DNA from: Planctomycetota bacterium | Lineage (GTDB): Bacteria > Planctomycetota > UBA8742 > SKZP01 | NCBI GenBank assembly: GCA_007127275.1 | Contig: SKZP01000410.1 | Location: 1 to 7,117, forward strand | Length of the DNA: 7,117 bases | Direction of reading: 5' to 3' | Shown here: positions 5,731 to 7,117 of the stretch, piece by piece | Position numbering within the stretch: the stretch's first letter is position 1 | Layout of the letters: the number at the start of each line of letters is the position of its first letter | Position numbers and translations under genes: made by a program | Notes under the pieces: model-generated | What the model was told of the DNA's origin: nothing | Database searches by the model: none | The model's input: the letters and a program-made list of their open reading frames with translations, nothing else

Positions 5731-6606
5731 ATGCCGTCGCAGCAACCGCCCTACGCATTCGACCCCAGCGCCAGCGCCGGCGAGACCGACGCGACGCCGC
5801 GCGACCCTGCGGCGGGCGCATATGTGCGCTTTTATGAGTTCCTCGTCGGGCATACCGACGAGTTGCCGCACATGTTGCGCCTGGCGCGGGAGGCAACGGA
5901 CGGCGCGGCGCGAATCCTCGAGTGCGGCACGGGCACCGGCCGGCTCGGCGTACCGCTTGCCCAGGCGGGGCACCGCGTCGTCGGGCTCGACCGCTCGCCA
6001 AGCATGCTGGCTCGCGCCAAGCAGCGCTGGCAGACGGCGGCACCGCCGGATCCGCACGCGTACCAGCTCGTCGAGGCGGACTTTGCCGCGCCCCCGGCGG
6101 AGACCGTCGAACCGAACAGCTTCGACCTGGTTATCTACAGCTCGAACACTCTCGCCCTCGTCACCGACGAGATGCGTCAGCACGCCGCGCTGCAAGCCGC
6201 GTTTGCCGCGCTGCGTCCCGGTGGGCTGCTGATGCTCGAGCAGTTTCACCCGGCAGGATTTTTCAACGAAGCGTTCCGCCAACGCGAGTGGTACCACCAG
6301 TTCACCCGCGTGAATCCGGATACCGGCTTGCAGACATCGCGCAACATTTCGTTCTTGCACGACCCGGTCGAACAGCACGTGTGGGGAACGACACTTGTCG
6401 AGGAATTCCTGCCGCAGGCCGAGGGAGGCGGCTCGCGCCGGCACATGTTCGTCGAGCACGTCCGCTACCACCACGTCGCCGAGTTGCGCCTGCGGCTGCG
6501 CTCGGTCGGCTTCAAGCGCCGCGACGTGGTCTTCTACGGGGGCCACGAACGCGAAGGATTGACGCCGCGTAGCCTGAAGCTCGTCGCCATCGCACGCAAA
6601 GCTTGA
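5731..6606 (+). CDS. Class I SAM-dependent methyltransferase, substrate unknown
   Basis: This 291-residue cytoplasmic protein has a standard Rossmann methyltransferase core. Motif I is ILECGTGTGRLGVPLA (62-77), the SAM-binding glycine loop. Asp87 in GLDRSPSMLARAKQR ends the second strand and would bind the ribose. VEADFA (114-119) is the adenine-side motif, followed by FDLVIYSSNTLAL (131-143) and LRPGGLLMLEQF (161-172). This places it in the broad Methyltransf_11/25-like group, which cannot be assigned to a substrate by sequence alone. The C-terminal 120 residues hold the remaining strands (SLKLVAIARK, 281-290) and a likely substrate-binding insertion rich in His, Tyr and Trp (about 173-250). 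The first 25 residues look disordered. The ATG at 5731 is preceded by GGTGG at a short 3-nt distance. The gene lies 138 bp after miaB with no obvious promoter, so it may be in the same transcript. A joint role in tRNA modification is possible but not shown. Confidence 0.9.
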   Translation: MPSQQPPYAFDPSASAGETDATPRDPAAGAYVRFYEFLVGHTDELPHMLRLAREATDGAARILECGTGTGRLGVPLAQAGHRVVGLDRSPSMLARAKQRWQTAAPPDPHAYQLVEADFAAPPAETVEPNSFDLVIYSSNTLALVTDEMRQHAALQAAFAALRPGGLLMLEQFHPAGFFNEAFRQREWYHQFTRVNPDTGLQTSRNISFLHDPVEQHVWGTTLVEEFLPQAEGGGSRRHMFVEHVRYHHVAELRLRLRSVGFKRRDVVFYGGHEREGLTPRSLKLVAIARKA

Positions 6607-6659
6607 ACCACCGGCGTGCGGAGGAAGCGTCCTTCACGACCCAAGAAAACGCGGGGCCT

Positions 6660-6674
6660 GTTCGCACGTCGAAC
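6660..6674. repeat. Short dyad GTTCG-N5-CGAAC next to the repeat element
   Basis: GTTCG (6660-6664) and CGAAC (6670-6674) are perfect 5-bp arms around CACGT, one base before the left terminal repeat of the 6676-6882 element. The first nine bases (GTTCGCACG) recur upstream of miaB and upstream of the methyltransferase gene. It may be an operator-like site or coincidence. Confidence 0.3.
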
Positions 6675-6675
6675 G

Positions 6676-6882
6676 CCGTGCATCCCGCAGGTGGGGACGT
6701 CTGGCCCAAGCCCCCGGGCCACGGCCCGTCGGTCGAGCCCCGTAAGGCAACCCGTAAACGTTCGGAATCCAGAAAAGCCCAGGAGCCACGGGTACGCCCC
6801 GTGGCTCCAACTGTAGATCCGGCCCACAGGCCGCCGCCCGCGGGCTTCGGAAATTCACAATCCCCATTTGCGGGATGCACGG
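6676..6882 (+). repeat. 207-bp element with 22-bp terminal inverted repeats and internal palindromes
   Basis: The left arm (6676-6697) and right arm (6861-6882) are inverted copies matching at 20 of 22 positions, with the outer 14 bp (6676-6689 / 6869-6882) perfect. Between them lie three palindromes: CGGGCC-AC-GGCCCG (6715-6728); GGAGCCACGGG (6782-6792) with CCCGTGGCTCC (6798-6808), 11 perfect base pairs; and the hairpin-like stretch 6823-6847. The first and third palindromes and the tail match the partial copy at 1-94. The middle hairpin is extra, making the space between the shared palindromes about 68 bp longer here. There is no open frame of note and no transposase. I could not find a clear target-site duplication. 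A non-autonomous mobile (MITE-like) or dispersed palindromic repeat is the best reading. It fills most of the 380-bp gap between the methyltransferase gene and the last gene. A transcription-terminating or mRNA-stabilising role after the methyltransferase is also possible. Confidence 0.65.
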
Positions 6883-6898
6883 GCACGGACGCTTGTGC

Positions 6899-6925
6899 TT
6901 GGAATTCGGTTGTCATTTTGATAAT
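6899..6925 (+). promoter_or_regulatory. Candidate promoter for the gene at the right edge
   Basis: Bases 6899-6927 are a local AT-rich island in GC-rich DNA. GATAAT (6920-6925; 5/6 to a -10 box) lies 15 bp after TTGGAA (6899-6904; 4/6 to a -35). A shifted -10, TAATGT, would give 17-bp spacing but a poorer match. The start would be near 6932, about 55 nt before the ATG at 6987. The site lies just outside the right arm of the repeat element. Confidence 0.4.
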
Positions 6926-6986
6926 GTAGTCTCCCTTCCTCGTAGCCATACGTTGCAGCTCCCCCGGTTACGGAGACCTACCACCC

Positions 6987-7117
6987 ATGCCTCAAGAGAC
7001 GCTAATTCGAGATTGGGTCCGTTTCGACCCCGCGTTCAAGCTGGCTTGCGCAGCGGGCTTGATCCTGAAAGCTTGGCTGTTGGGGGTGGCGGCGCTGCTG
7101 GTGACGTTTCTGAACGA
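6987..7117 (+). CDS. N-terminal fragment of a probable membrane protein, cut by the window edge
   Basis: From the ATG at 6987 the frame stays open for 43 codons to the end of the window. GGAG (6972-6975) lies 11 nt upstream as a plausible ribosome site. A polar start (MPQETLIRDWVRFDPAFK) is followed by an uninterrupted hydrophobic run with a single lysine (residues about 19-42, LACAAGLILKAWLLGVAALL...). That suggests a first transmembrane helix, with the N-terminus probably cytoplasmic. The fragment is too short to assign a family. The frame, the ribosome site, the promoter candidate and the membrane pattern together make a real gene likely. Confidence 0.6.
   Translation, partial: MPQETLIRDWVRFDPAFKLACAAGLILKAWLLGVAALLVTFLN

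Noticed and set aside
4135..6546. 803-codon open frame on the minus strand opposite miaB and the methyltransferase
   Set aside because: It is antisense to two genes with unmistakable conserved motifs and has no recognisable domain of its own. Long antisense frames are a known by-product of GC-rich codon use.

Overview
The window is GC-rich DNA with compact, single-strand gene blocks, and it looks chromosomal. The large extracytoplasmic protein at the left has a secretion signal, a possible lipobox and a long acidic linker, which points to a didermic (Gram-negative) bacterium. Nothing here fixes the phylum. A myxobacterial/deltaproteobacterial or similar high-GC lineage is only a guess.

Layout from left to right. 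(1) Bases 1-94 hold a partial copy of a GC-rich palindromic repeat that abuts the 3' end of the first gene. (2) A minus-strand pair follows: an SDR oxidoreductase of FabG type (1554-2309) with, 171 bp downstream, an exported or lipoprotein-like helical-repeat protein of unknown function (96-1382). (3) A 495-bp divergent intergenic region holds a good minus-strand promoter candidate for the SDR and a TACAAT -10 element facing right. (4) On the plus strand lies a two-part protein with an N-terminal STAS domain that lacks the usual phosphorylatable serine and an unrecognised C-terminal domain (2805-3863). (5) A 274-bp structured region carries a perfect 11-bp inverted repeat, an extended -10 promoter candidate, a possible 29-codon ORF and tandem hairpins. 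It leads into miaB (4138-5592), the clearest gene in the window, a tRNA methylthiotransferase. (6) A class I SAM-dependent methyltransferase follows (5731-6606). (7) A 380-bp intergenic region contains a 207-bp element with 22-bp imperfect terminal inverted repeats and internal hairpins. It shares sequence with the copy at the left edge. (8) The window ends inside a new gene for a probable membrane protein (6987 onward).

The genes do not form one obvious pathway. miaB and the methyltransferase may be co-transcribed (138-bp gap, no clear terminator or promoter between them), as may the SDR and the exported protein. I found no phage genes, transposase, CRISPR array, rRNA or tRNA. The observations most worth following up are the two-copy palindromic element, the structured miaB leader with its two mutually exclusive readings, and the non-canonical STAS fusion.
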